Shown here in pieces: positions 49,360 to 57,370 of a stretch of 64,000 nucleotides of DNA. Under the pieces are notes generated by a model that saw only the letters and a program-made list of their open reading frames with translations, ran no database searches and had not been told where the DNA came from. A program made the position numbers and the translations under genes. Origin of the DNA: Rheinheimera sp. EpRS3 (GTDB taxonomy: Bacteria; Pseudomonadota; Gammaproteobacteria; Enterobacterales; Alteromonadaceae); NCBI RefSeq assembly GCF_001513785.1, contig NZ_LNQS01000009.1, forward strand, positions 62,001-126,000, written 5' to 3'. The first letter of the stretch is position 1. Each line of letters starts with the position of its first letter.

Positions 49360-49553
49360 TCATGCTGCGGTATCTTGTTTGCTTTGACTGATGCGTTGAT
49401 CAAGCCATTCAGTAATGTCACTTATTAGCCAGGCAACGGCTCTATCACCAAGTTCTATTGGCTTTGGCGCTTCCCCTTTCTTAACTTTTGAATACCAAAA
49501 TGGCTGCTGCATTTTGTCATTGCCAAGACTTCAGACAGATTAATTACATTCAT
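49360..49553 (-). pseudogene. AlpA-family regulator/excisionase, frameshifted
   Basis: The N-terminus MNVINLSEVLAMT (from ATG 49553, GAGG upstream) and the body MQQPFWYSKVKKGEAPKPIE...DRAVAWLISDITEWLDQRIS (from 49512) together give an AlpA-type winged helix of about 64 residues. They lie in different frames that meet near 49512, and the N-terminal frame stops early. AlpA proteins activate integrase/excisionase genes in prophage-like islands. The 50-residue second part has its own ATG, so residual expression is possible. Confidence 0.65.
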
Positions 49554-49856
49554 TTTGAAACCTCATTAAAGTGGTATGTTAAGCCTCATCCTCCGAAGGC
49601 TTGTTAAATGCTAAGTGGATTCGTGCAAAACTGCAAACAAAACTTCAAACAAAATATCTCCATAAGTTATTGATAAGGTTGAATTAAATTCAGCGATGGC
49701 ATGGGTTAGGCTGTCGTAAGTTGTTAATATTTAATCGAATCGACTAATTAGACTACTGTTTTTTTTATTCCAGTATTTCCTCCGAAATATTTTACTTATT
49801 TCTATTCGTTCTATTAAATAGAGTGTAATTCGGCAATACTCGGTAACGATTCAGTA
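49554..49856. other. AT-rich non-coding stretch between island remnants
   Basis: About 300 bp with no plausible gene. It is notably AT-rich, contains a T8 run and the paired words CTCGGTAACGATTC (about 49838-49851) and, beyond the terminator, GATTCGGTAACTAC. It probably marks the deletion scar and regulatory region of the former island. Confidence 0.45.
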
Positions 49857-49880
49857 TAAAAAAGCCGCTAAAATGCGGCC
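49857..49880 (-). terminator. Terminator of the integrase remnant
   Basis: Read on the minus strand: GGCCGC-ATTTTA-GCGGC followed by six or more T residues, 18 bp after the integrase-remnant stop. Confidence 0.8.
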
Positions 49881-49897
49881 TTTCGGGGATTCGGTAA

Positions 49898-50158
49898 CTA
49901 CCCAACAAGAAAAAGATTCTTTTTGCCTGCTGCCAAACTTAGGTTTCCGGTTGCGGCTTCTTCTATGCGGTTGCTCCACCATTCCATAAGCTTTGTTCTG
50001 CGCTCAATGTATTTTTGCTTTATTGTAAGTTGCTTCCTTGAGGGAGAAATCCCGAGCTGCAGGCCACCGTTGTCGTACAAGAAATATAACTTTTCTTTTG
50101 GGTTGGGATTATGGACTTGTGTGTCACTCAGCAGCTTGGTTTTCTCGGACATAGTCAT
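49898..50158 (-). pseudogene. Tyrosine integrase remnant with internal deletion
   Basis: The first ~40 residues (TKLLSDTQVHNPNPKEKLYF, LYDNGGLQLGISPS) match the arm-binding N-terminus of P4-type integrases (consensus LTDTQIRNAKPKEKPYKLYDGGGLYL). The following ~45 (ERRTKLMEWWSNRIEEAATG) look like an integrase C-terminal tail. The catalytic domain with the R-H-R-Y residues is missing, so roughly 300 codons appear to have been lost in frame. It lies 178 bp from the 3' end of tRNA-Arg, the standard position for an island integrase. Confidence 0.7.
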
Positions 50159-50165
50159 TTTCTTA

Positions 50166-50212
50166 GTACTACAGAAAATGCACTGACGATGCTGTAGTAC
50201 ATCCTGTAGTAC
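50166..50212. repeat. Three CTGTAGTAC repeats between integrase remnant and tRNA-Arg
   Basis: GTACTACAG (50166-50174, inverted), CTGTAGTAC (50192-50200) and CTGTAGTAC (50204-50212), the direct pair 12 bp apart. Their position just upstream of the integrase start suggests arm-type integrase sites or an operator. Confidence 0.6.
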
Positions 50213-50336
50213 ATTCCGTGGCGGACTCTACCAAACGGTTCTGTACTAAAGTTGCACTATTATTTTTTTAAGATACTGATTTTATATTGATTTTTTAACT
50301 TTATTGATCTTGGCTGGACTTTCTGTTTGGAGGTTA

Positions 50337-50411
50337 TGGCTGCCCCAGCAGGAATCGAACCTGCAACTGCCCCTTAGGAGGGGGCCGTTATATCCATTTA
50401 ACTATGGGGCA
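50337..50411 (-). tRNA. tRNA-Arg (anticodon CCU)
   Basis: Reading the minus strand gives a 75-nt cloverleaf with encoded CCA. The acceptor is TGCCCCA/TGGGGCA, then TA, and the D arm GTTAAATGGATATAAC. The anticodon arm GCCCC-TCCTAAG-GGGC has CCU in the loop. The T arm is CAGGTTCGATTCCTG. The D and T arms match E. coli argW closely. U1-A72 as the first acceptor pair is uncommon. argW is a known integration site for phages and islands, consistent with the adjacent integrase remnant. Confidence 0.92.
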
Positions 50412-50459
50412 ACGGCGCGAAATTCTAACAGAGTGCGCCGGGGTTGGGAACCTGCATAC

Positions 50460-51599
50460 TTAGTAACCGCTGCTTTTACGTACACTTACTACATCGCCCG
50501 GCTGAATATGCTGCAGTAACTCTTGTTTATCAGTGCTGGCCCAGGCATTTCGCTCTGTCAGTTCTGTAATGGTGAGGTTTAGCTGGCTTTGTAGCAACCG
50601 TTTTACACCTGGTGTAGTAGGGTGGCGTTGTAGCTGGAACAGCTGCAATTCATCACCAATCTGCAAGCCGTGCAGTTTGCCAAGATCGAGCATAATTTCA
50701 TTTTTTCTTACCTGCTTTATCGCACTGAGTAGCGGCTTACATTGCAACTGTTGTTGCATATCTGCGGCGATGATCTGCAGCAGTTTGTCTACTTTACTGC
50801 CATAAGGCATTTGCCAGAACGCCTGGCTGTGGCTGGCTGGCGTGTTGTGGCTTTTATAAGGCCAACTGGCACTGGTGCGGTATTCCTGCTGATACACTAT
50901 GTTTTGCTCGAACAGATCAAACAGCGTTACATCAATAGCAAAGTAGCGCTGTTTTAAATCTTTTTGCCAGAAGTGGCTGGTGGTTTGGCCAAGAGACATG
51001 TCGTTGATACGCGCGCTTATAACATACTGATACCCCTGGCTAAACAGTTGTTCGGTTGCCGGGTATACCAGATATTGCAATGGCATTTCCTGCGGTAAAC
51101 TGCTTACCGTGGCGGTGGGGCTGTAATCGCGTAAGTGGCGCTCTAACTGCGTTGTGCTGTGTTCACCCAGATCAAATAATTCGCCGTATATAGCGTCCTG
51201 GCGGGCCTGCAGCTGAATTTGGCTTAGTAATACTGGTTTACGGTATGGGTTGCCGCTGCAGTTGCTTATTTGTGGGGTGATATCTGCGCGTAGTGTTACT
51301 GTCAGCATATTATTGTGCTGGTTTTCAGATAACAGCTGTAGTTTGCGGATCTGTGCATTGCTGACTACACCCAGTTGTTCTTGCTGCAAAATGCCATTAA
51401 TAAGTTGCTGGGTGCTGCTTAGGCTGGCGCCGGCAAATAATGCGGCTCTTTTCAGCGCATCTTCAATAGCTGCCTGACGGGCTGAGTCTATATCGCCTTG
51501 TTCAATAACGGCCTGGCCGGTTGCTTCATACCAGTCTGCTGTGCTGTTTGCACTGAACAGGGTTACAGCAAGCACTGCGATAAATGGGTAAAGTTTCAT
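50460..51599 (-). CDS. flgT: Flagellar H-ring assembly protein FlgT
   Basis: FlgT is a periplasmic protein of the H ring surrounding the L/P rings in Vibrio-type polar flagella. It supports T-ring (MotX/MotY) assembly. The 379-residue protein has a cleavable signal (MKLYPFIAVLAVTLFSANST). The FlgT N-domain follows (WYEATGQAVIEQGDIDSARQ; ALKRAALFAGASLSSTQQLI). The middle domain (SQGYQYVISARINDMSLGQT) and C-domain (GLQIGDELQLFQLQRHPTTP...LQHIQPGDVVSVRKSS) complete the three-domain layout. The start at 51599 begins the signal peptide; an in-frame GTG 8 codons earlier is less likely. It is divergent from flgP. Confidence 0.88.
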   Translation of the reverse strand: MKLYPFIAVLAVTLFSANSTADWYEATGQAVIEQGDIDSARQAAIEDALKRAALFAGASLSSTQQLINGILQQEQLGVVSNAQIRKLQLLSENQHNNMLTVTLRADITPQISNCSGNPYRKPVLLSQIQLQARQDAIYGELFDLGEHSTTQLERHLRDYSPTATVSSLPQEMPLQYLVYPATEQLFSQGYQYVISARINDMSLGQTTSHFWQKDLKQRYFAIDVTLFDLFEQNIVYQQEYRTSASWPYKSHNTPASHSQAFWQMPYGSKVDKLLQIIAADMQQQLQCKPLLSAIKQVRKNEIMLDLGKLHGLQIGDELQLFQLQRHPTTPGVKRLLQSQLNLTITELTERNAWASTDKQELLQHIQPGDVVSVRKSSGY

Positions 51600-51674
51600 A
51601 TAAAGTCTGCAATAAATTGGCACTGCGGATAACTAAGCAAAATGTATGCCTTAAGCTAAAGTGCTATTAAATTA

Positions 51675-51690
51675 TGGCGTGAATATTGCT
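51675..51690 (+). promoter_or_regulatory. Sigma54 promoter for flgP
   Basis: TGGCGTGAATATTGCT has the -24 GG and -12 GC at RpoN spacing, 62 bp before the flgP start. Confidence 0.7.
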
Positions 51691-51752
51691 AATTCTGTTT
51701 GACAGCTAACTTTTAGTGCACAGTAAGTTTATTGTGCTGCAGGAGAATAAAC

Positions 51753-52214
51753 ATGACAGCGTGGCACACTTTAGTAGTGTTAACTGCCGTATTAGCCGGG
51801 GGGTGCTCTCCGCTGGTGAACCGGCATGTAGAGTATGCGCCGGTAAAGCCGGATGCCTTTCCGGTGTTAACTGCGGTAGGTTATGCGCCGATCAGTGTGC
51901 AGCATGGTGACAGCAATGAACACAAAATGCTGCAGGCGATGAAAGCATCGAAGCTGGATGCTTACCGTGAACTGACTGAAGTCGTATATGGACAAAAAAT
52001 TGACGCGACTAATCAGCTACGCGCTATGGTGCTTGAAGATGAGCATTTGTCATCGTCGGTAAAAGGTGTGATAAGTGGCGCCCGGGTGATAAAGACTTAT
52101 GCCATTGATGATGTATATGTGACGGAGCTGGAACTGGATTTTGAGCAGGTGTACCACTTATATCAAAACACCCAGCCAAGACAAACGATTAAAAGTGTAC
52201 GTTATTATTACTAA
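51753..52214 (+). CDS. flgP: Flagellar outer-membrane lipoprotein FlgP
   Basis: A 153-residue lipoprotein (MTAWHTLVVLTAVLAGGC, Cys18). The FlgP/LPP20-like domain contains MLQAMKASKLDAYRELTEVV, YGQKIDATNQLRAMVLED and GVISGARVIKTYAIDDVYVT. FlgP forms the outer-membrane-proximal H ring with FlgT and FlgO in Vibrio and basal disks in Campylobacter. The start at 51753 is set by GGAG and the lipoprotein signal. It is divergent from flgT with a 153-bp shared region containing the sigma54 element, and converges on flgN. Confidence 0.88.
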   Translation: MTAWHTLVVLTAVLAGGCSPLVNRHVEYAPVKPDAFPVLTAVGYAPISVQHGDSNEHKMLQAMKASKLDAYRELTEVVYGQKIDATNQLRAMVLEDEHLSSSVKGVISGARVIKTYAIDDVYVTELELDFEQVYHLYQNTQPRQTIKSVRYYY

Positions 52215-52232
52215 CTATGGGCTGAGCGTGGT

Positions 52233-52667
52233 TCAGGCTTTAATGCCTTTACCTTTACTGTCTACTGCAGGTTTGCCTTTGCTGGTGTAAGTCAGGCCTG
52301 ATTTACCCCGGCTGGCCAGCAGTTCGGTTTTAAATCTGGCTAGTGTAAGCTGGCTTTGTTCCAGTGTTTGCTGATTAATATCATTTTGCCGTTTACACTC
52401 TTCCAGCTTTACATCCAGCGCTGCCACTTTTTGTTTAAACCAGGGCTGTTGTTTTTGCTCATCAATACCAGCGCAGGCGGCCAGTAAGGCATCATTCTGT
52501 TGTAGTTGCTGTAGCTGAGTAGTTTTAAGCGTAATAATGCTTTCCAGCACGGCGATATCGCGGCTGGCAAGGGCGGCAATTTCCTGCCGCAAAGACAAAA
52601 GCAGCTCATCCAGTAGCTGCTCTTGCTGATCTAATAAGGCGATGATGTCGTTGCTGGCGGTCGTCAT
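52233..52667 (-). CDS. flgN: Flagellar export chaperone FlgN
   Basis: A 144-residue, almost entirely helical protein (IIALLDQQEQLLDELLLSLR; LESIITLKTTQLQQLQQNDA; DINQQTLEQSQLTLARFKTE), matching the FlgN family in length and heptad character. FlgN chaperones the hook-associated proteins FlgK and FlgL to the export gate. The C-terminus has the Tyr/Lys-rich tail LTYTSKGKPAVDSKGKG. It overlaps flgM by 4 bp (ATGA), the usual flgMN operon, and is probably read from the sigma28 promoter upstream of flgM. Confidence 0.85.
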   Translation of the reverse strand: MTTASNDIIALLDQQEQLLDELLLSLRQEIAALASRDIAVLESIITLKTTQLQQLQQNDALLAACAGIDEQKQQPWFKQKVAALDVKLEECKRQNDINQQTLEQSQLTLARFKTELLASRGKSGLTYTSKGKPAVDSKGKGIKA

Positions 52668-52984
52668 TTTTTACCAAACAACTCGCTTTCAAACTGCACT
52701 ATACGCCGTGCCAGTTGTTCAACATTCACTTTGTACTTACCATCGGTAATCGCCTGTCTGATTTTATCAACCTTCTCCTGATCGATGCCGCTGCTGTTAC
52801 TGGCTTTTTCGGTCAGTTTAGAAAATTGTTGTGCCTGGGGCGTAATAGACACAGAATCTTGTTTTTGTGCCGCTGCCTGATTGGCATTTTGCTGCACAGT
52901 AGCCTGCTGACGTTGGGCATTTTGCTCAACTTTGTCAGTTTTTACTTGCGGACTATTCTGCAAGTTATTGATATTAATAGCCAT
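52664..52984 (-). CDS. flgM: Anti-sigma28 factor FlgM
   Basis: A 106-residue protein with an N-terminal Gln/Asn-rich, presumably disordered half (MAININNLQNSPQVKTDKVE...QQNANQAAAQ) and a C-terminal FliA-binding region (QEKVDKIRQAITDGKYKVNV, EQLARRIVQFESELFGKK), the FlgM signature. FlgM holds sigma28 inactive until it is exported through the completed hook. Its own promoter is sigma28-type (53026-53052), giving the known feedback. GAGG precedes the ATG. Confidence 0.93.
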   Translation of the reverse strand: MAININNLQNSPQVKTDKVEQNAQRQQATVQQNANQAAAQKQDSVSITPQAQQFSKLTEKASNSSGIDQEKVDKIRQAITDGKYKVNVEQLARRIVQFESELFGKK

Positions 52985-53025
52985 GCTCGTACCTCATCAC
53001 CTTAATACAGTTCCTTATGCACAGG

Positions 53026-53052
53026 TTAACGGCGTTAAACTACAAAACTTTA
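53026..53052 (-). promoter_or_regulatory. Sigma28 (FliA) promoter of flgMN
   Basis: On the minus strand: TAAAGTTT, exactly 11 nt, then GCCGTTAA, against the consensus TAAAGTTT-N11-GCCGATAA. Only one -10 base differs. It lies 42 bp before the flgM ATG. Confidence 0.8.
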
Positions 53053-53060
53053 GTTAATAT

Positions 53061-53771
53061 TTAAAATTTAATACTAACCTGATTTACTGCAATCACTTCT
53101 GCTGTTATAGCCCGCTTTGATTGGCGGTTAAGCACGCTTATTACATCACCTAAGCTACCATCGGCTTGTGCTATTCCGGTTGCTGCCACATTTAAGCCAC
53201 TATTGCTGACTGATATTGTAACAACATCTCCTTTACAGACAAGGCAAAGATCCTGCAAGGTGATAATTTGTCCAATAGACATTGCCCGCCGGGTTTTTGC
53301 GCCGATAATTTGCTGAGTATCACTGACCAGGCTACCGCGTAAAAAACGGCGTTCGCGGCTGGCGATATCCAGCATATCGGCAGTGATCAGGCTGCCGGTA
53401 GCAATATTTTGTGTCAAAATTACCGTTTGAACGATTTCTTCAATTCGTACAGGTACATACAGTTGCCAGGCCTGTGCTGCACCGCAACGGATTTGTATTG
53501 TATTCTGGCGTTGGGTAAGTGGCTGAGACAGTGAAAACTGCAGCGGTTCGTGACAATATTTATAGCCTATTCTGTCGTCCAACGGGCTTACCTGTAGTTG
53601 AGTACCGCTATCAGGTGTTACGGCCAGCTCTTGTTGCAACCACGCAGATGCCTGCTCTGTTAACTGAGCCGCTGAGTAGCTGCTAACGTCTTCCTGCGCT
53701 GATAAAGGGCTTGCTGCAAGCAGCGTAACGCAGGTAAGTATTTGTTTAAATAAATTTTCGTACTTTTTCAT
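53061..53771 (-). CDS. flgA: Flagellar P-ring assembly chaperone FlgA
   Basis: FlgA is a periplasmic chaperone that helps FlgI form the P ring. The 236-residue protein has a signal peptide (residues 1-25, cut near PLSAQ). The SAF domain covers about residues 110-170 (IVQTVILTQNIATGSLITAD; LRGSLVSDTQQIIGAKTRRA) and the C-terminal part contains DLCLVCKGDVVTISVSNSGL and DVISVLNRQSKR, as in other FlgA proteins. It is divergent from cheV; 128 bp separate the starts. Confidence 0.92.
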   Translation of the reverse strand: MKKYENLFKQILTCVTLLAASPLSAQEDVSSYSAAQLTEQASAWLQQELAVTPDSGTQLQVSPLDDRIGYKYCHEPLQFSLSQPLTQRQNTIQIRCGAAQAWQLYVPVRIEEIVQTVILTQNIATGSLITADMLDIASRERRFLRGSLVSDTQQIIGAKTRRAMSIGQIITLQDLCLVCKGDVVTISVSNSGLNVAATGIAQADGSLGDVISVLNRQSKRAITAEVIAVNQVSIKF

Positions 53772-53899
53772 AAGGTTTCGGCTATGCTTTACACGCTAAG
53801 GGTTATAACATCAGGGCCAGACTTGGCAGTGTCAAATAACCGTCTGTGACAAGTGCTAAAGCAAGAATCGATCCGGATAGTATTACAGAGGAGCGGCAG

Positions 53900-54829
53900 A
53901 TGGCCGGTATTTTAGACTCGGTAAATCAGCGCACACAGTTAGTTGGCCAGAACAGGCTGGAATTACTGTTGTTTAAGCTAAGAGGGCGCCAGCGTTATGG
54001 CATTAACGTATTTAAAGTGCGTGAAGTGTTGCAGTGCCCGCCACTTACAGCTATTCCCAAGCGCAATAAGTTTGTCCGGGGCATTGCACATATTCGTGGT
54101 CAAACCATTTCGGTTATCGATTTGAGTCTGGCCACCGGCGGTAAACCGATTGAAGATACCAAAAACAGCTTTATTATTATTGCGGAGTATAATCGTTCGG
54201 TGCAGGGTTTTTTGGTAGACTCGGTTGAACGCATTATCAATATCAACTGGGAAGCGATAATGCCGCCGCCAAAAGGCACCAGTGGCAAACAAAGCTACCT
54301 GACAGCGGTAACGGAAATTGATAAAGAGTTGGTAGAAATTCTGGACGTCGAAAAAATTCTGGAAGAAATTTCCCCTTCGCCAACCGCCATCAGTGCAGAT
54401 ATTAATACCCACAGTATCAGCGAAGACCTGGGCGAGCGGCTTATTCTGATTGCCGATGATTCTGCAGTGGCGCGTAATCAGGTAAAGCGCGCACTGGAAG
54501 GGCTGGGTGTTAAGATGCACCTGGTAATGAACGGGCGCGAGGCGCTGCATTATTTGCAAGATGTGGCAAAGAGCTGCAATGAGTCAGTTACTGAAAAAAT
54601 TGGTTTACTGATTTCTGATATTGAAATGCCGGAAATGGATGGCTATACCCTGACGGCAGAGATTAAACTTGATCCTAAACTGAAAAAGCTGCACGTAATA
54701 CTGCATACTTCGCTAAGCGGTGTATTTAACCAGCAGATGGTCCAAAAAGTGGGTGCAGATGATTTTATTGCGAAATTTAATCCGGATGAGCTGGCAGAGT
54801 CTGTACAGAAGTGGCTGCATACCGACTGA
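53900..54829 (+). CDS. cheV: Chemotaxis coupling protein CheV
   Basis: CheV is a CheW-receiver fusion that couples chemoreceptors to CheA and is phosphorylated for adaptation. The 309-residue protein has a CheW domain (about residues 15-160; GINVFKVREVLQCPPLTAIP, VRGIAHIRGQTISVIDLSLA) and a receiver domain (about 180-305) with the phosphoacceptor Asp240 in LLISDIEMPEMDGY. The start at 53900 (MAGILDSVNQR) is supported by AGAGGAG and family alignment; an upstream in-frame extension is not CheV-like. cheR follows 14 bp later. Confidence 0.94.
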   Translation: MAGILDSVNQRTQLVGQNRLELLLFKLRGRQRYGINVFKVREVLQCPPLTAIPKRNKFVRGIAHIRGQTISVIDLSLATGGKPIEDTKNSFIIIAEYNRSVQGFLVDSVERIININWEAIMPPPKGTSGKQSYLTAVTEIDKELVEILDVEKILEEISPSPTAISADINTHSISEDLGERLILIADDSAVARNQVKRALEGLGVKMHLVMNGREALHYLQDVAKSCNESVTEKIGLLISDIEMPEMDGYTLTAEIKLDPKLKKLHVILHTSLSGVFNQQMVQKVGADDFIAKFNPDELAESVQKWLHTD

Positions 54830-54843
54830 GTTAAGGATTAACA

Positions 54844-55677
54844 GTGCCAAATAAAGACTTACACGATAAAGAGTATGTGCTGTTCAGGGATTTTCTCGAG
54901 CAGCAATGTGGCATTGTGCTGGGCGACAATAAACAGTATTTAGTTAAAAGCCGCTTAGCTCCGCTAATGCAGCGCTTTGGTTTAGCCACATTGTCTGAAC
55001 TGGTAAATAAAACCCTGAGCCCGTTTGAGCGGCAGTTACGCTCAGCTGTAATAGATGCGATGACAACAAACGAAACCTTGTGGTTTCGTGACACTTATCC
55101 TTATGAACTGTTAAAAAAACAGATATTCCCTGAGCTGGAAAAAACTTGCCGTACTGTCAAAATGTGGTCAGCAGCCAGTTCAAGCGGACAGGAGCCTTAC
55201 TCTATTGCCATGACTGCATTGGAGTACCAACAAAGCCGGCCAGGTGCTTTTAGTTTGGGAGTTCATATAATGGGCACTGATATCTCCAACACTATGCTGG
55301 AGCACTGTCAGCGTGCTGAGTATGACGGTTTAGCGTTGTCACGCGGTTTATCGCCGGAGCGGCGCAGCAAGTTTTTTGAAGACAGCGGCAAAGGTATGAT
55401 GCGTGTTAAAGATAACGTGCGCAAAAATGTGAGTTTCCGCCACCTTAACCTGCTGGACAGCTACACCTTGCTTGGTAAGTTTGACATTATTTTTTGCCGC
55501 AACGTGCTGATTTATTTTTCTGCCGATGTGAAGGCAAAAATTATCCGCCAGTTTGCCCAATCCCTTAATCCGCGCGGCTATTTATTTCTCGGTGCGTCGG
55601 AATCCTTATCCAGTATTAATGCTGATTTTGAAATGATCCGCTGCAACCCCGGTATTATCTACCGCAAGAAAACTTAA
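54844..55677 (+). CDS. cheR: Chemotaxis protein methyltransferase CheR
   Basis: CheR methylates glutamates of chemoreceptors using S-adenosylmethionine. The 277-residue protein has the helical N-domain (YVLFRDFLEQQCGIVLGDNK) and the Rossmann C-domain: MTTNETLWFRDTYPYELL, the SAM-binding ASSSGQEPYSIAM, then FDIIFCRNVLIYF. It has a GTG start with TAAGGA upstream. The order cheV-cheR before flgB is typical of Vibrio and Alteromonadales flagellar clusters. Confidence 0.94.
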   Translation: MPNKDLHDKEYVLFRDFLEQQCGIVLGDNKQYLVKSRLAPLMQRFGLATLSELVNKTLSPFERQLRSAVIDAMTTNETLWFRDTYPYELLKKQIFPELEKTCRTVKMWSAASSSGQEPYSIAMTALEYQQSRPGAFSLGVHIMGTDISNTMLEHCQRAEYDGLALSRGLSPERRSKFFEDSGKGMMRVKDNVRKNVSFRHLNLLDSYTLLGKFDIIFCRNVLIYFSADVKAKIIRQFAQSLNPRGYLFLGASESLSSINADFEMIRCNPGIIYRKKT

Positions 55678-55696
55678 TCGGCTTAAGAGTAATATT

Positions 55697-55712
55697 TGGC
55701 CTGAGTTTTGCA
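55697..55712 (+). promoter_or_regulatory. Sigma54 promoter of the flgBCDE operon
   Basis: TGGCCTGAGTTTTGCA matches RpoN -24/-12 with exact spacing, 37 bp before the flgB start. Confidence 0.78.
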
Positions 55713-55749
55713 TTTCATTTGCCATCGCTTAATCAGAGGTGGCAAAAAA

Positions 55750-56151
55750 ATGGCAATCAGTTTTGAAAAAGCATTTGGTATGCACCCTGAAGCCATGCTG
55801 GTCCGCGATCAGCGTGCTCAGGTGTTGGCCGAAAATATCGCTAATGCAGATACGCCGGGCTATAAAGCCCGTGATCTGGATTTTCAGCAGGCACTGAACA
55901 ACGCAAAGTCGCGCCAGTCTGGCGCTATGGCCCGCACTCATGAGCAGCACTTTACTATTTCTACTGCTGCCCGGCATGAAACTAAGTTTCGCAATCCTGA
56001 TCAGCCTGATACCGGCGACGGTAACAGTGTCGATATTCATCGTGAGCGTAATGCGTTTATGCAAAATAGTCTGGAGTATCAGGCGAGCATGACATTTTTG
56101 AATTCCCGGATCAGCGGCTTGAAAAAAGCCATTACCGGTGGAGGCCAGTAA
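55750..56151 (+). CDS. flgB: Flagellar proximal rod protein FlgB
   Basis: A 133-residue rod subunit. The N-terminal motif VLAENIANADTPGYKARDLD is the rod/hook family signature, and RNAFMQNSLEYQASMTFLNS near the end forms the C-terminal helix. FlgB attaches the rod to FliE in the MS ring. The start at 55750 (MAISFEKAFG) is chosen by homology; the frame is open 14 codons upstream. First gene of the sigma54-driven rod/hook operon. Confidence 0.95.
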   Translation: MAISFEKAFGMHPEAMLVRDQRAQVLAENIANADTPGYKARDLDFQQALNNAKSRQSGAMARTHEQHFTISTAARHETKFRNPDQPDTGDGNSVDIHRERNAFMQNSLEYQASMTFLNSRISGLKKAITGGGQ

Positions 56152-56153
56152 TC

Positions 56154-56579
56154 ATGAGTTCTTACAAAATTTTTGATATCACCGGTAGTGGCATGACTGC
56201 ACAGGCAGTGCGCATGAACACCACCGCCAGCAATATTGCCAACGCTAACAGTGTCAGCAGCAGCGTAGAGCAAACTTACCGCGGTCGGCATGCTGTATTC
56301 GCCGCTGATCTGTCGGAAGCAAAGCGCCAGCAGGGTGATGACGGTGTTGGTGTGAAAGTGCTGGGCATTGTTGAGTCAGATGCGCCACTAAACGTGGAGT
56401 ATTCACCAAATCATCCATTGGCAGACGAGAACGGTTATATCTACAAACCTAATGTCAATATTATGGAAGAGATGGCCAATATGATTTCGGCGTCGCGCTC
56501 TTATGAAACCAATGTACAGACAGCAGAAGCGGCAAAACAAATGGTTATGCGCACCTTGCGCTTAGGCCAGGCAAACTAA
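56154..56579 (+). CDS. flgC: Flagellar proximal rod protein FlgC
   Basis: A 141-residue rod subunit with the N-terminal signature MTAQAVRMNTTASNIANANS, the FlgC loop VEYSPNHPLADENGYIYKPN and the C-terminal helix MISASRSYETNVQTAEAAKQ. It starts 2 bp after flgB ends, with GGAGG inside the flgB end, so translation is coupled. Confidence 0.96.
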   Translation: MSSYKIFDITGSGMTAQAVRMNTTASNIANANSVSSSVEQTYRGRHAVFAADLSEAKRQQGDDGVGVKVLGIVESDAPLNVEYSPNHPLADENGYIYKPNVNIMEEMANMISASRSYETNVQTAEAAKQMVMRTLRLGQAN

Positions 56580-56589
56580 GGGCATAACA

Positions 56590-57351
56590 ATGACTACTAG
56601 CAATGTAAATAACAATACTGCACTGGATGGCATGTATTGGGATGCCGATAAAAAGGTACCAGACAAAAACAACGGTGCTTTAACGCAATCTGATTTCTTT
56701 GCCTTGCTTACCCAGCAACTGGCATATCAGGATCCTACCAAGCCGGTAGAAAATGATCAGATGATTGCTCAAATGACCAATTTTACTATGGCTGATGGCA
56801 TTGGGCAGCTTAATGAAAGCTTTAAAGGCTTTGCAGAAAGTATGTCGTCAAACCAGGCATTGCAGGCTTCGTCTCTTGTTGGCCGCAGTGTGCTAACGCA
56901 ATCGGATGAAATTGTCTTTACCGGTGATACTTTAGCCCGAGGCAATATTGAGCTGGATAAGCCAGCAAACCGAATGAAAATTAGTATCGAGAATGAAAAA
57001 GGTGAGCTGATACAATCATTTAGTGTAGATAACCCGAAGGTTGGTAAAAACGAGTTTGTCTGGGATGGCACTCATACCGGCTCCGGCTCGTCAGGTGGTG
57101 GTAGCACTGCTGAAGGCGATGAGATCCCTGATGAAGACGGTGATGAGGTTATCGACAGAGTTAAAGCTGGCGTGTACAAAATTAAAGTTGATGTTAGTTA
57201 TACCGACGGCACCAACGCCAGCTTGCCGGTGAATGTTTATACCCCGGTAGGCAGTGTCAGTATGAACGGTACCGGTGGCGGAATTATGTTAAACCTGATT
57301 GGCCTTGGCGCTGTGAAATTAGGTGATGTGTTAGAAGTTTCTTACGGTTAA
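56590..57351 (+). CDS. flgD: Flagellar hook cap FlgD
   Basis: FlgD is the scaffold that caps the growing hook. The N-terminal export region contains DFFALLTQQLAYQDPTKPVE and MIAQMTNFTMADGI; FlgD Ig-like and tudor-like domains follow (VFTGDTLARGNIELDKPANR; GVYKIKVDVSYTDGT; PVGSVSMNGTGGGIMLNLIG). At 253 residues it is longer than E. coli FlgD (231). The excess is a Gly/Ser- then Asp/Glu-rich loop at about residues 158-185 (GSGSSGGGSTAEGDEIPDED). It lies 10 bp after flgC and before flgE, as expected. Confidence 0.94.
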   Translation: MTTSNVNNNTALDGMYWDADKKVPDKNNGALTQSDFFALLTQQLAYQDPTKPVENDQMIAQMTNFTMADGIGQLNESFKGFAESMSSNQALQASSLVGRSVLTQSDEIVFTGDTLARGNIELDKPANRMKISIENEKGELIQSFSVDNPKVGKNEFVWDGTHTGSGSSGGGSTAEGDEIPDEDGDEVIDRVKAGVYKIKVDVSYTDGTNASLPVNVYTPVGSVSMNGTGGGIMLNLIGLGAVKLGDVLEVSYG

Positions 57352-57370
57352 TAGTGAGCTGAGGTGAATT

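Noticed and set aside
50337..50411. Direct repeat of the tRNA 3' end as a second att site
   Set aside because: I looked for a copy of the T-arm and acceptor end elsewhere in the accessory region and saw none; the far end may be lost or lie outside the window.
50304..50519. Plus-strand ORF of 71 codons
   Set aside because: It runs through tRNA-Arg on the opposite strand and has no ribosome site.
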